Below, one piece after another: positions 9,183-18,297 of a stretch of DNA of 64,000 bases. The stretch is from Vulcanimicrobiota bacterium (GTDB taxonomy: Bacteria > Vulcanimicrobiota > Vulcanimicrobiia > Vulcanimicrobiales > Vulcanimicrobiaceae). Numbering within the stretch: the first letter of the stretch is position 1; every line of letters begins with the position of its first letter. Location of the stretch: contig JAAXCX010000002.1 in the NCBI GenBank assembly GCA_013036105.1, positions 124,001 through 188,000 on the forward strand, in the 5' to 3' direction. The position numbers and the translations under genes were made by a program. The notes below the pieces were generated by a model, which worked only from the letters and a program-made list of their open reading frames with translations, had not been told where the DNA came from and made no database searches.

Positions 9183-10055
9183 CTAAAGTATCGCTTTCCC
9201 TAAACCCGAACAGATCAAGCCGACGGCCAGCGTTGCCGTATGATTGCGCGTGTCGAGGATCGGATTGATCTCGACCATTTCGATCGATCCGAGTTTGCGG
9301 GATTCGGCCAGCATTTCCATCGCCAGATGCGCCTCGCGAAAACTCAAGCCGCCCTTGACCGGCGTGCCGGTGCCCGGCGCCTCGCGCGGATCGATCGCGT
9401 CCAAATCGAATGAGACATGTATCGGCGTATCGGCCGATCCTGCAATGGCCATCGCTTCATCCATGACGCGCGCCATCGTCAAGCGATCGACGTCGCTCAT
9501 CGTGAAGGCCTTCACGCCGGAACTGCGGAGGTTTTCTTTTTCTTCCGGTTCCACATCGCGCAGCCCGATCTGCACGGTGCGTTTCGGATCGGCGTAACCG
9601 CGTTCGAGCGCAAACCACAGCGGCATACCGTGCACGTTTCCCGACGGCGAGCTTTTCGGGCTGTTGATGTCGCTGTGCGCGTCCACCCACACGAGCCCCG
9701 CGGCCTGCCCGCGCGCGCGCTTCAGACCATCGAGGGTTCCAATGGCGATGGAATGATCGCCGCCCAGCACGATTGGAAACCCGCCGGCGCGCACCGCTTG
9801 CTCCACAACGCCGGAAAGTTCAGCGCACACGCGGTCGATGACGTCGAGATATTTCGCGCTCTTATCCCGTTCGTCGACCGCTTCGCGAATCGGCACGTGC
9901 AGGTTGCCGTGGTCCACAATATCCGCGATGCCGAGCGCGCGCAGCTGCTCGTGCAGTTGCGCGTAACGAACCGCCGATGGGCCCATGTCAACGCCGCGCC
10001 GGCTGGCGCCCAAGTCCATCGGGACGCCGATGATGTCGACGCGCGGATTGCTCAC
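9183..10055 (-). CDS. rocF: Arginase (ureohydrolase family)
   Basis: Arginase hydrolyses arginine to ornithine and urea using two manganese ions. The metal motifs are all present: [18 protein letters not shown] and SFDLDAIDP. The substrate loop GNVHGMPL follows the second. The C-terminal block [14 protein letters not shown] with EINPILD is typical. At 290 residues it is slightly short, mainly from a compact loop after GMPL. GTG 10053-10055 overlaps the upstream transporter stop as GTGA. Agmatinase and formiminoglutamase are related, but the [11 protein letters not shown] stretch favours arginase. No urease genes are nearby. Confidence 0.9.
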   Translation of the reverse strand: MSNPRVDIIGVPMDLGASRRGVDMGPSAVRYAQLHEQLRALGIADIVDHGNLHVPIREAVDERDKSAKYLDVIDRVCAELSGVVEQAVRAGGFPIVLGGDHSIAIGTLDGLKRARGQAAGLVWVDAHSDINSPKSSPSGNVHGMPLWFALERGYADPKRTVQIGLRDVEPEEKENLRSSGVKAFTMSDVDRLTMARVMDEAMAIAGSADTPIHVSFDLDAIDPREAPGTGTPVKGGLSFREAHLAMEMLAESRKLGSIEMVEINPILDTRNHTATLAVGLICSGLGKAIL

Positions 10056-11731
10056 GTTTTAAGCGCGGCCTGAGCGGCGGTCTCGGCCTGCGCGTCGGCT
10101 TCGACCACCTCTTGAGGATCTTTGGTGAGCACGGGTTTGGCTTCCTCACGGCTGACCGATCCCGGAATCACGTGCAGTAAGAGCACGCGAATGATTCCGG
10201 CAATCGGAACGGCGATGAACATTCCGGCGACTCCATAGAGCTCGCCCCCAACCAATACCGCTAACACGATCGCGCTCGGCGGCAGCTTGATCGTGCGGCT
10301 GACGATATTCGGCGCGATGACATGTCCCTCGAGCTGGTTTGCAATGAAGAAAACGATCGCAACGGCCACGGCCTTGCCGATTCCACCCGCCGAAAATCCA
10401 ATCGTGAAAGCCGGAATGAAAGCGATGATCGGGCCGATGTACGGAATCAGATCCAAGGCGCCGGCAACGGCGCCGATCAAGATCGCGTACGGCACGTGAA
10501 CCAGCATCAATCCCACCGCAATAATGACGCCGATTGAACCGCCGACGATCAATTGCCCGCGAATAAACCCCCCCAGGACTTCCTCGAGTTCCCCGAGCAA
10601 ACCGAGTGTCGCGTCGCGGCGTTTCTCCGGAACGAACCCCATAAAGAATCGCTTGATGTTTTCTGAATCGAAGAGCAAGTATGCAGCAAGCACCGGAATC
10701 ACAATGATGGCGCCCAGAAAAGCCGCCGTGCCCAGCAAGACGGTCACTGCGCCGGTCGCCGCGCCTCCGCCGTGTTTTTGGAACCAGACGATGGCTTGAT
10801 TTGGAAGCTGCGCGAGTTCTTTGCGCACCACCTCGGGTGCGTGGCCGATGATCGGCGTTTGCGGGCTGGTGAGAAATTTTTCAATGTTGATGAGAATCGC
10901 GGGGCCGTCGTGCGAGAGCGTTTGGAATTCGGCCGAAAGCGACGGGATCAGATATGACAAGCCGATGGCAATAAGTCCGACGAGAACGGCGTAGACGACG
11001 AGAATCGCGAGAATCAGGTGGAGCTTCCGGTTCAGCCAGCGTACGATCGGATAGATCAAGTATGCAAAAAATATCGCGCCGACAATGATGAGGGTCACGA
11101 GCCTGATGCGCTCCACGAAATGGATCGCGTAATAGAGCATCACCCCGATCAGCACGACCGAAAGCAACATTTTCCAGGCCATGTCGACGCTGACCGGCGT
11201 CAGCCAACGGTATGGCGCCTCATCGGTACCGCTTGCGGCAGCGATGCGTTCAGCCGTTTTCTGGACCTCGATCTCCAGACCGATTGCCGACGCTTTCGCT
11301 GGCCAGCGGTAACGAATGTAGCGCGTCGCCAGCGATGTGATGGCGCGGACAATTCCACGGACAGGCCGCAGCGCCGGATTGTAACCGTCATCGAGATCGA
11401 TGAGAAAAAGAATCCACCGCTGACGCGATGGAAGGCGCTCGCTCCATATGCGCGCACGCTCCACGCCCTGCGGAACCTTCTTTTGCAGCGCCGCGAGTAC
11501 GGCTTCGTCGTCGTCGCCGGCGGCACGCACGATTCCGGTAAAGTCGCGGTACGATAACCCGAGCGCGTTAAGCATACCGCGATCGATCGGACTTTGGCCG
11601 TACCAATAATCGCTCAAGCTCCCGGCGATTGCCGCGCGAGCCTTGTCGATCAAGCGCGGCAACCAGCGAATGCCGCCTAACTCCTCCGACCAGCGCCGCG
11701 GGGGCGTTTCGGACAGGTTCTTTGCCTGCAT
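10052..11731 (-). CDS. DUF5069 domain fused to an AI-2E family transporter
   Basis: Residues 9 to about 120 match DUF5069 as I remember it: ELGGIRWLPRLIDKARAAIAG, SLSDYWYGQSPIDRGML, then a helical part with a WSERLPSR segment. A linker leads to a membrane domain from about residue 185. It has eight or so helices typical of the AI-2E/PerM family, including the long periplasmic helix region and DLIPYIGPIIAFIPA near the C-terminus. PerM proteins export or exchange small solutes; individual substrates vary. DUF5069 normally occurs alone, so the fusion is unusual. ATG 11729-11731 has GAGG upstream. The C-terminal tail is acidic/alanine-rich. Confidence 0.85.
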   Translation of the reverse strand: MQAKNLSETPPRRWSEELGGIRWLPRLIDKARAAIAGSLSDYWYGQSPIDRGMLNALGLSYRDFTGIVRAAGDDDEAVLAALQKKVPQGVERARIWSERLPSRQRWILFLIDLDDGYNPALRPVRGIVRAITSLATRYIRYRWPAKASAIGLEIEVQKTAERIAAASGTDEAPYRWLTPVSVDMAWKMLLSVVLIGVMLYYAIHFVERIRLVTLIIVGAIFFAYLIYPIVRWLNRKLHLILAILVVYAVLVGLIAIGLSYLIPSLSAEFQTLSHDGPAILINIEKFLTSPQTPIIGHAPEVVRKELAQLPNQAIVWFQKHGGGAATGAVTVLLGTAAFLGAIIVIPVLAAYLLFDSENIKRFFMGFVPEKRRDATLGLLGELEEVLGGFIRGQLIVGGSIGVIIAVGLMLVHVPYAILIGAVAGALDLIPYIGPIIAFIPAFTIGFSAGGIGKAVAVAIVFFIANQLEGHVIAPNIVSRTIKLPPSAIVLAVLVGGELYGVAGMFIAVPIAGIIRVLLLHVIPGSVSREEAKPVLTKDPQEVVEADAQAETAAQAALKT

Positions 11732-11760
11732 CAGGCCCTCACGTTCGGGAAGGCTCCCGC

Positions 11761-11783
11761 GCCTCCCGGCTCCGCCCGGAGGC
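11761..11783. repeat. Imperfect inverted repeat in a divergent intergenic region
   Basis: GCCTCC(C)GG at 11761-11769 and CCGGAGGC at 11776-11783 can pair with one bulged C around a 6-base loop. It lies between the divergent DUF5069/AI-2E and BmpA-like genes and could act in either leader. No regulator is assigned. Confidence 0.4.
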
Positions 11784-11814
11784 TTCGGGGCGCGGCTGTG
11801 CTAACGATACCGCG

Positions 11815-12843
11815 ATGAAGCACAAGGCGATCGTTATCTGCGCCGCGGCCGCGGCTTTCTTGACGCTTGCGGGTTGCGGCCGCCACGTGAGCGGCCCGGC
11901 TAAGGCCGGACAATTGACGCTCGGCATGGTGACCGACGTGGGCGGTTTGGGAGACAAATCGTTCAACGACTCGGCGTACTCCGGATTGTTGCGCGCACAG
12001 AAATCCCTTGGCGCAAACGTTCAGGTGCTGCAATCGCGCTCGGCGTCGGACTATCAGCCCAATCTGACGGCGCTTTCCGAAAAGCATTTGGATATGATCT
12101 ACGCGATCGGGTTCTTGATGAACAAAGACCTCGATCAGATCTCCAAGCAGTATCCCAAGCAGCATTATGCCATTATCGACGCAGTGGTAGACGATCCAAA
12201 CGTCGTTTCGGCTACTTTTAAGGAAGAAGACGGATCGTTCTTGGCCGGAGCCCTCGCGGCGCTCGTGAGCAAGACTCACCACATCGCGTTTCTAGGCGGC
12301 CAAGATATTCCGCTGCTGCGCAAGTTCGAAGTGGGCTACATCGCCGGCGCGCATCAGATCGACCCGAACACGAAAGTCGACGTGAAGTGGGTCGGTTCGT
12401 TCGAAGACGTTGCCGGCGGACAAGAACTGGCCAACGTGCTCTTTAACGGCGGCGCCGACATCGTTTACGCGGCTGCCGGCAAAGCGGGCATCGGAGCGAT
12501 CGACGCGGTGAAGACGCGAGCGAACTCGTTCGTGATCGGCGTCGACTCCGATCAAGACAGTCTGGCGCCAGGCAAAATTCTGACGTCGATGGTCAAGCAC
12601 GTTGACGTGGCGGTCTTCGATATCGCGCAAGCGATCCAGCAAAAGAAGGCTCTTAAGGGCCACTTAACCTTCGGTTTGAAAGACAACGGCGTCGGACTCA
12701 CCGACTTCGAATACACGCGCGCGATCATCGGCAGAGCCAACATCGAGCGGGTCGATAGCATCCGGGATGACATCGTAAGCGGCAAGATCACACCGCCATC
12801 GACTCCGCAGGACCTGGCGACCTGGAAACCGGTCAAACTCTAG
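11815..12843 (+). CDS. BmpA/PnrA-type nucleoside-binding lipoprotein of an ABC importer
   Basis: This is the periplasmic solute-binding component. A lipoprotein signal ends in LTLAGC, with the lipidated Cys at about residue 22. The mature part begins LTLGMVTDVGGLGDKSFNDSA, the hallmark of the Bmp/PnrA family that binds purine nucleosides. DIVYAAAGKAGIGAIDAV and VIGVDSDQDSLAPGKILTSM are further family blocks. The gene starts at ATG 11815, giving 342 residues. It is followed directly by a double-NBD ATPase and two permeases, completing the importer. The substrate (purine nucleosides) is inferred from the family. Confidence 0.92.
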   Translation: MKHKAIVICAAAAAFLTLAGCGRHVSGPAKAGQLTLGMVTDVGGLGDKSFNDSAYSGLLRAQKSLGANVQVLQSRSASDYQPNLTALSEKHLDMIYAIGFLMNKDLDQISKQYPKQHYAIIDAVVDDPNVVSATFKEEDGSFLAGALAALVSKTHHIAFLGGQDIPLLRKFEVGYIAGAHQIDPNTKVDVKWVGSFEDVAGGQELANVLFNGGADIVYAAAGKAGIGAIDAVKTRANSFVIGVDSDQDSLAPGKILTSMVKHVDVAVFDIAQAIQQKKALKGHLTFGLKDNGVGLTDFEYTRAIIGRANIERVDSIRDDIVSGKITPPSTPQDLATWKPVKL

Positions 12844-14285
12844 ATCTCGCCGGTGCCGCGCTCAAACTGCGCGGCATTCGCAAGGTCTATCCCGGCGTCA
12901 TCGCGGTCGACGGCGTCGATCTCGATCTGCTCCCCGGTGAAATTCACGCGCTCGTCGGCGAAAACGGCGCGGGCAAATCGACGCTAGCCAATATCGCGTT
13001 CGGCGCGGTCAAAGCCGACGACGGCACCATCGAAACCAACGGTACCGTCGGTTTGGTGCACCAGCATTTCGAACTCGTGGGCCGTCTGCGCGTTTGGCAG
13101 AACATCATGCTCGGACGCGAGCCGCGCAAAGGCATGCTGGTCGACGTCGATCGCGCGCGTTCGCGCGTGGCGGAGCTCGCCGAACGCAACGGGCTGGCGA
13201 TCGATCCCGACGCGCTTGTCGAAGAGCTGCCGATCGGCGTGCAGCAGCGCGTCGAACTCTTGCGCGAACTCGAACGCGAACCGTCGGTGCTGCTGCTCGA
13301 CGAACCGACTGCGGCTTTAGCGCCCGCAGAGATTGCCACGCTCTTCGCGACGGTCGTGGAGCTCGCCAAACGCGGCACCGCAATTCTCGTCGTGACGCAC
13401 AAGCTGCAAGAGGTCATCGATTACACGACCCGCGTGAGCGTAATGCGCCATGGCAAAATCGTGGCACGCTATCTCACGACCGAGACGAGCACCGACGAGA
13501 TTGCGCGCGCAATGGTCGGCGGAGAGTTGCCGCACGTCGCGCAGCGCGAAGCCACCGGAACGCAAGCGTGTTTAAGCGTGCGCGATTTGACCGCGGGCGT
13601 CGATACAACGACCGTCTCCGATCTCTCCTTCGAAGTGAGCGCCGGCGAGATCGTCGGCATCGCGGGCGTTGAAGGCAACGGGCAGACCGCGCTCGCCGAC
13701 GCAATCGCTGGAATGATCCCATACGCCGGCGCGATCGAACTCGATGGCAGCGCCGATGCGCTAAAGCATCGTGAAAACATCGGCATCGTGCCGCAGGATC
13801 GCCATCACGAAGGCCTCGTGCTCAACTGGTCGATCGTCGAAAACGCGATTCTCGGGCGTCAGAATTTACCCGGAATCCGAAAAGGCGCGCTCACCGATTG
13901 GAACGCGGCCCGAGCCGACGCCGAAGCGATCATCGAACGGTTCGACGTGCGCGCCGCATCGCCGGACGTTCCGGTGCGAACACTTTCCGGCGGCAATCAG
14001 CAAAAACTCCTGGTCGGTCGCGCGCTGCTCGGCGATCCGCGATTCGTTTTAGCGTACCAGCCGACGCGCGGCATCGACGTCGGCGCGGCAGCGCTCGTGC
14101 AGTCGCGACTGATCGAAGCGCGTAACCGCGGCTGCGCGATCCTTTTGATCTCATTCGAGCTGGACGAGATTTTGGCGCTCGCCGATCGCGTGCTCGTGAT
14201 GTTCCGGGGAAAGATTACCGGATCGTTCAGCGGTGCCGAGATCGATCGCGGGAAGATCGGCCGCTTGATGGCGGGGTTGACGTGA
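12822..14285 (+). CDS. Nucleoside ABC importer, duplicated ATP-binding subunit
   Basis: Two nucleotide-binding domains lie in one 487-residue chain. NBD1 has Walker A GENGAGKST, signature LPIGVQQRVELLREL and Walker B VLLLDEPTAAL. NBD2 has the degenerate GVEGNGQTAL loop usual in this subfamily, signature LSGGNQQKLLVGRAL and FVLAYQPTRGIDVG. It powers the adjacent permeases. No ATG, GTG or TTG lies early enough: the first ATG-like start (13053) is after Walker A. CTG 12822 is proposed because AGGA sits 9 bases upstream and the frame then gives the normal N-terminus LKLRGIRKVYPGVIAVDG. It overlaps the binding-protein gene by 22 bases. Confidence 0.88.
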   Translation: METGQTLDLAGAALKLRGIRKVYPGVIAVDGVDLDLLPGEIHALVGENGAGKSTLANIAFGAVKADDGTIETNGTVGLVHQHFELVGRLRVWQNIMLGREPRKGMLVDVDRARSRVAELAERNGLAIDPDALVEELPIGVQQRVELLRELEREPSVLLLDEPTAALAPAEIATLFATVVELAKRGTAILVVTHKLQEVIDYTTRVSVMRHGKIVARYLTTETSTDEIARAMVGGELPHVAQREATGTQACLSVRDLTAGVDTTTVSDLSFEVSAGEIVGIAGVEGNGQTALADAIAGMIPYAGAIELDGSADALKHRENIGIVPQDRHHEGLVLNWSIVENAILGRQNLPGIRKGALTDWNAARADAEAIIERFDVRAASPDVPVRTLSGGNQQKLLVGRALLGDPRFVLAYQPTRGIDVGAAALVQSRLIEARNRGCAILLISFELDEILALADRVLVMFRGKITGSFSGAEIDRGKIGRLMAGLT

Positions 14286-15328
14286 GGGTCGTACTGCGCG
14301 TGCTTGCCGGCCCCGCGGGCGCGCTCGTGCTCGCATTCGTGCTGGCTGCGGTCGCAATGCTCATCGCCGGCGTCAGTCCGCTCGACGGATTCGGCGCGCT
14401 CTTCCAGGGTTCGCTCGGCGGCCGGCGTCCGATTGCCGAGACGCTCGTGCAAACAACGGCGCTGCTTTTCCCAGCGCTCGGCGTCTCGCTCGCGTTTCGC
14501 GCCGGATTGTTCAATATCGGCGCCGAGGGTCAGTTGCTGATCGGTGGACTCTTTGCCGGCGCGGTCGGCGCACATTTTGCCGGCCCCGGCTGGCTGGTCA
14601 TTCCGGTCCTTCTGCTGCTCGGCATGGTCGGCGGCGGTATTTGGGGCGGTATCGCGGGCTGGCTGCGCGCGCGCTTCAACGCGAGCGAAATCATCTCGAC
14701 GCTGATGCTGAACTTCATCGCGCTTTCACTTGCGGGGTATTTGGTGGCGGGTCCGCTGAAGAGTCCGCTTGCATCGGGCGCGGAAACGGCACCGCTGCTC
14801 CCCAGCGGCTGGCTTCCGGCATTTCCGAGTCTCGGCAGCATCAGCTTTGGCGACACGCGGCTAACCATTTCGATCTTAATCGCCATCGCAACCGCCATAG
14901 TCTTGAGCTTCGTCTTTACGCGCACCGTTTTTGGTTACGAGTTGCGCGCGGCCGGGGAAGCGCCCGAAGCGGCGCGCCGCAGCGGCATCAATATGCCGCG
15001 CATGACGCTGATCGCGCTCGCGCTTTCGGGAGCCGTCGCCGGACTCGGAGGCGCGGCGATCGTCACCGGCGTGCTGCACCGCTTCAACACGCAGCTTTCG
15101 CCCGGATACGGCTATACGGCGATCGCGGTTGCGCTCGTCGGCGATCTCAATCCGCTCTGGGTCTGCGTCGCGGCGTTCGGCTTCGGGATCTTAGAAGCGG
15201 GCGGTCTGGCGATGCAAGCCAATGCGGGCGTTCCTAAAGACGCCATTCACGTGATCGAAGGCTTGATCGTTCTCGTGTTAGCGGCGCGCCGGTACTTTGC
15301 CACGCGCGCGACGGGTGCGCCGGTATGA
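14282..15328 (+). CDS. Nucleoside ABC importer permease, subunit 1
   Basis: The 348-residue membrane protein belongs to the BPD_transp_2 type used by Bmp importers. Multiple hydrophobic helices surround the family block FNIGAEGQLLIGGLFAG, followed by FNASEIISTLMLNFIA and the coupling-region sequence GYELRAAGEAPEAARRSGIN. The GTG start 14282 overlaps the ATPase stop as GTGA and its own stop overlaps the second permease as ATGA, so subunit stoichiometry is likely kept by translational coupling. Confidence 0.9.
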   Translation: MRVVLRVLAGPAGALVLAFVLAAVAMLIAGVSPLDGFGALFQGSLGGRRPIAETLVQTTALLFPALGVSLAFRAGLFNIGAEGQLLIGGLFAGAVGAHFAGPGWLVIPVLLLLGMVGGGIWGGIAGWLRARFNASEIISTLMLNFIALSLAGYLVAGPLKSPLASGAETAPLLPSGWLPAFPSLGSISFGDTRLTISILIAIATAIVLSFVFTRTVFGYELRAAGEAPEAARRSGINMPRMTLIALALSGAVAGLGGAAIVTGVLHRFNTQLSPGYGYTAIAVALVGDLNPLWVCVAAFGFGILEAGGLAMQANAGVPKDAIHVIEGLIVLVLAARRYFATRATGAPV

Positions 15329-16221
15329 GTGCGGGCGTGTCGCTGATGCTGACGCTGCTGTTCTTGACGCTGATCAAGTCGGTGCCGATCGTTTATGCCG
15401 CGCTCGGCGGCGTGATCTCCGAGCGCGCCGGCGTCGTGAACATCGGGCTCGAGGGCATGATGACCGCGGGCGCATTCAGCGCGGTGGTCTTTACAAATCT
15501 CACCGGCAGTCCGATCATTGGTTTGATCGCCGGCATCTTTTTTGGCGCCGTGCTCGGGTTCGTACTGGGGTTCGCCGCAACGTTCTTCAAAGTCGATCAG
15601 ATCGTCGCGGGCGTGGGCATCAACTTGGTAGCGCTCGGCGGTGCGGCGTACGGTTTGGTGCTGATCTTCAATCAGCCCGGCGCAAGTCCGCAAGTTACCC
15701 AGCTGGGGCCGGGACAGTTGCTGCCGCAGATTACGACCGGCGAAACAGCGATGATCGTTCTCGGCTTGCTCTGCGCGTTTGGTTTGAATTGGTTTATCTA
15801 TCGCACGCCGTGGGGACTGCGCATACAAGCGTGCGGCGAAAACCCGCGCGCGGTTACCGATGCCGGGCTCAATCCGTTGCGTCTGCGCCTGTACAGCGTG
15901 ATAGCAAGCGGCGCACTCGCCGGTTTGGGCGGCGCCTTTCTTTCCATCTGCGAAGTCAACTTGTACTCAGACCAAATGACCGCCGGGCGCGGCTTCATCG
16001 CGCTAGCGGCTGTTATTTTCGGACGATGGACGCCATGGGGCGCAACAGGCGCCGCGGTCTTCTTCGGGTTTTTCGAGGCGCTACAGTACGTGCTGCAAGG
16101 CCGCATCTCTTGGCTGCCGAGCGACGCGATGCAAGCGCTTCCATATCTTGCCGCACTCTTCGCCATCGCAGGCCTGGTCGGCCGCGTGCGGGCACCTGCG
16201 GCAGATGGAGTACCTTACTAA
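15325..16221 (+). CDS. Nucleoside ABC importer permease, subunit 2
   Basis: The second permease has 298 residues and the same fold: VPIVYAALGGVISERAGVVNIGLEGMM near the start, VDQIVAGVGINLVALG in the middle, and the coupling segment GLRIQACGENPRAVTDAGLN. SAQMTAGRGFIA-like sequence (YSDQMTAGRGFIALA) precedes the last helices. It pairs with the first permease to form the membrane channel. It starts at ATG 15325 in ATGA overlap. It is the last gene of the importer operon; a repetitive element begins 8 bases after the stop. Confidence 0.9.
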   Translation: MSAGVSLMLTLLFLTLIKSVPIVYAALGGVISERAGVVNIGLEGMMTAGAFSAVVFTNLTGSPIIGLIAGIFFGAVLGFVLGFAATFFKVDQIVAGVGINLVALGGAAYGLVLIFNQPGASPQVTQLGPGQLLPQITTGETAMIVLGLLCAFGLNWFIYRTPWGLRIQACGENPRAVTDAGLNPLRLRLYSVIASGALAGLGGAFLSICEVNLYSDQMTAGRGFIALAAVIFGRWTPWGATGAAVFFGFFEALQYVLQGRISWLPSDAMQALPYLAALFAIAGLVGRVRAPAADGVPY

Positions 16222-16229
16222 CACATTGT

Positions 16230-16281
16230 TGTCATCCTGAGCTTGTCGAAGGACCCTGAGCGAGCGCAGCGAGTCGAAGGG
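16230..16281. repeat. Dispersed palindromic repeat, copy 1
   Basis: The element runs from TGTCATCCTGAGC (16230-16242) to TCGAAGGG (16274-16281), with CGAGCGCAGCGAG between and internal short dyads. A related element with identical ends is at 46419-46469. Both sit immediately after a stop codon, as REP-like elements do. No transposase is linked. Confidence 0.7.
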
Positions 16282-16359
16282 CAAAAAGCGAGGGCAGCAT
16301 GGGCCAAGGGCGACCTTAAGCAAAACCCGAAGTTAGCCGACAACAAGCCTAGGAGCTGT

Positions 16360-17352
16360 ATGCGGTATATTTTAGCTCTCCTTACCGCAGCTGCGATAAC
16401 CGGCTCGTCGATCGCACCTGCGAACGCGCTGTCACTGCCCGGCCCGCTGGCACAATTGCAGGCCACGCTGACCCAAGCTGCGCAGCGAGCTCCCGGCCGC
16501 GTCGCCATGGAAGTCCAGGATCTCGGATCGGGCTTGGTCTCTTCGATCAACGCAAACGAAGTGATGCCGGCCGCTTCCACGATAAAAATTCCGGTGATGG
16601 TCGAAGTTTTTCAACAATTGCAAGCCGGCAAGTTCGATCTGAATCACCGCGTTACGCTCATGTCGCACGATCGTGATTGGGGTTCCGGCGACATCGCCGA
16701 TGCGCCGGTCGGATCGACGTTCCCGGTCTCTACGTTGCTCACACAGATGATCACCGTCAGCGACAACACCGCCGCGAACATGTTGATCCGTTTGGTCGGC
16801 CGCTCGAATATCAACACGGAAATGCGCGACCTCGGGTTGCGCCACACGCGTCTGAGCGATTACATTCACACGGCGGGCTGGAGCATTCGCAACACGCTGC
16901 GCACGAGCCCCGCGGACATGGTCCACCTGCTCAGCGACATGGCAAAAAAGCAATTAGTCGACGAATGGTCGTCGCAAGCCATGATAGATATTTTGGAACG
17001 CCAGGAGATCAACTCGCTGATTCCCGAGCCGCTTCCGCAGATTCCAATCGCGCATAAGACCGGTTCGCTCGACGATACGCTCAATGACGTCGGTATCGTC
17101 TACGCGTCCAACGGCACGTATATCATCGCAGTTATGACAACGCAACTGCCGACGCTCTCGGCGGGCCGGCGGTTCATCCGGCGCGTTTCGAGTATGGCGT
17201 ACAAGGATTTACAACAGCTCGGGCACATGCGCGCACTCGATACGCTCGACACAGGGGCCGCAGCCGCCGCGCCGGACCCCGATCAAGACACGCCCGTGTG
17301 GGCCCCGCAGACGCCCGTCCCGGCCACGCCCAACCCCGAAGCTACGCCGTAG
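16360..17352 (+). CDS. Secreted class A beta-lactamase-like protein lacking the general-base glutamate
   Basis: A cleavable signal peptide (about residues 1-24, ending ANA) precedes a serine beta-lactamase fold. Motifs are S73-T-I-K76 (AASTIKIPV), S134-D-N136 (TVSDNTAAN) and K233-T-G235 (AHKTGSLDD). The omega-loop region, residues 161-182, contains no Glu, whereas class A enzymes use Glu166 in ExxLN for deacylation. It may therefore be a slow hydrolase, a penicillin-binding sensor or a peptidoglycan-related enzyme. The C-terminal 40 residues are Pro/Ala/Thr-rich. ATG 16360 is preceded by AGGAG; an in-frame upstream GTG/ATG within the repeat is rejected because it would mask the signal peptide. 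The end overlaps the convergent ilvE. Confidence 0.82.
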   Translation: MRYILALLTAAAITGSSIAPANALSLPGPLAQLQATLTQAAQRAPGRVAMEVQDLGSGLVSSINANEVMPAASTIKIPVMVEVFQQLQAGKFDLNHRVTLMSHDRDWGSGDIADAPVGSTFPVSTLLTQMITVSDNTAANMLIRLVGRSNINTEMRDLGLRHTRLSDYIHTAGWSIRNTLRTSPADMVHLLSDMAKKQLVDEWSSQAMIDILERQEINSLIPEPLPQIPIAHKTGSLDDTLNDVGIVYASNGTYIIAVMTTQLPTLSAGRRFIRRVSSMAYKDLQQLGHMRALDTLDTGAAAAAPDPDQDTPVWAPQTPVPATPNPEATP

Positions 17353-18289
17353 CGACCGCTCTTCCGGCATAGACCGGCGTCAGCCACTTCCGGTATTTCG
17401 GCTCGCGGCCGTTGACCAGGCGCTCGTAGAAGCTGGCAATCTTTTGCGTGATCGGGCCAATCTTTCCATCGGCCACGTCGCGCCGGTCAACCGACCTGAC
17501 GTACACGATGCCGACCGCCGTGCCGCTGAAGAAAATCTCTTCGGCGCCGTACAGTTCGCTGCGATCGATCGCGCGCTCGACAACTTCTAAACCAAACTCC
17601 TTGCGCGCAATTTCTATCACGGCGCGGCGCGTGCAGCCTTCGAGCACGTTCTGCGAAGGATCGGGCGTGAGGATCACGCCGTTCTTCACCATGAAAATGT
17701 TCTCGGCCGAACCTTCGGCAACGTGCCCATCGTGCGAGAGCATGATGGCCTCGTCGAATCCGTTGGAAATCGCTTCGCTCTTCGCAAGCGCGCTGTTCAC
17801 ATAGAGCCCGGTAATTTTCGCGCGCGGCGGCGCGGCCGAATCGTCGGCCCGGCGCCACGAGCTCGTTCCCGCGGCGACGCCTCCGGAGATGTCGAGATAA
17901 TGCGTGAATGGAATCGCGGCGATCGCGAACGCGTCGGGCACGTTGTGCAGCCGCACGCCAACGTCTTCGGCGCACTTGTACATGAACGGCCGGATGTAGG
18001 TTGCGGTCTCAAAACGGTTGCGCGCGCAGAGTTCGGTCGTAATCTCGATCAACTCGTCGACCGAGTGCGGAACGCGCATCAAGAGAATCTTCGCGCTGAT
18101 CGCCAGGCGTTCGAAGTGCTCGCGCAACTGCACCAAATAGAGTTCGCTATCTTCGGACACCCAGTAGCCGCGAATGCCTTCAAAGCACCCGGTTCCGTAC
18201 TGTAGTCCGTGGGTCAGAAGTCCGACTTTGGCGTCTTCGTAGCGTTGAAATTCGCCGCCGGCGTAGACCGTGAGCTCGCCCAGTTTCAC
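17342..18289 (-). CDS. ilvE: Branched-chain amino acid aminotransferase
   Basis: This is a fold-type IV PLP aminotransferase catalysing the last step of valine, leucine and isoleucine synthesis. Seen are THGLQYGTGCFEGIRGYW near the N-terminus, YIRPFMYKCAEDVGV, the PLP lysine region AKITGLYVNSALAKSEAISNG, EGSAENIFMVKNGVILTP, and FFSGTAVGIVYVRSVD. The length of 315 residues is normal. GTG at 18287-18289 has AAGGAG upstream, lying inside an 11-base inverted repeat shared with the divergent gene. D-amino-acid and ADC-lyase relatives are less likely given the ECFEGIRGY-type motif. Confidence 0.92.
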   Translation of the reverse strand: MKLGELTVYAGGEFQRYEDAKVGLLTHGLQYGTGCFEGIRGYWVSEDSELYLVQLREHFERLAISAKILLMRVPHSVDELIEITTELCARNRFETATYIRPFMYKCAEDVGVRLHNVPDAFAIAAIPFTHYLDISGGVAAGTSSWRRADDSAAPPRAKITGLYVNSALAKSEAISNGFDEAIMLSHDGHVAEGSAENIFMVKNGVILTPDPSQNVLEGCTRRAVIEIARKEFGLEVVERAIDRSELYGAEEIFFSGTAVGIVYVRSVDRRDVADGKIGPITQKIASFYERLVNGREPKYRKWLTPVYAGRAVATA

Positions 18290-18297
18290 AATAGCGA

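Noticed and set aside
11629-11814. N-terminal extension of the BmpA-like gene
   Set aside because: It overlaps the divergent transporter gene and would mask the lipoprotein signal starting at ATG 11815.
16230-16281. Repeat element considered as a CRISPR or tRNA gene
   Set aside because: Single copy at each site, no spacer pattern, and no cloverleaf.
16243-16359. N-terminal extension of the beta-lactamase-like gene starting inside the repeat
   Set aside because: It would bury the signal peptide; ATG 16360 has AGGAG and begins a normal signal sequence.
18285-18291. TTCACAA as half of a Rex operator (TTGTGAA...TTCACAA)
   Set aside because: No matching TTGTGAA half lies at the required spacing; it overlaps the ilvE start codon.
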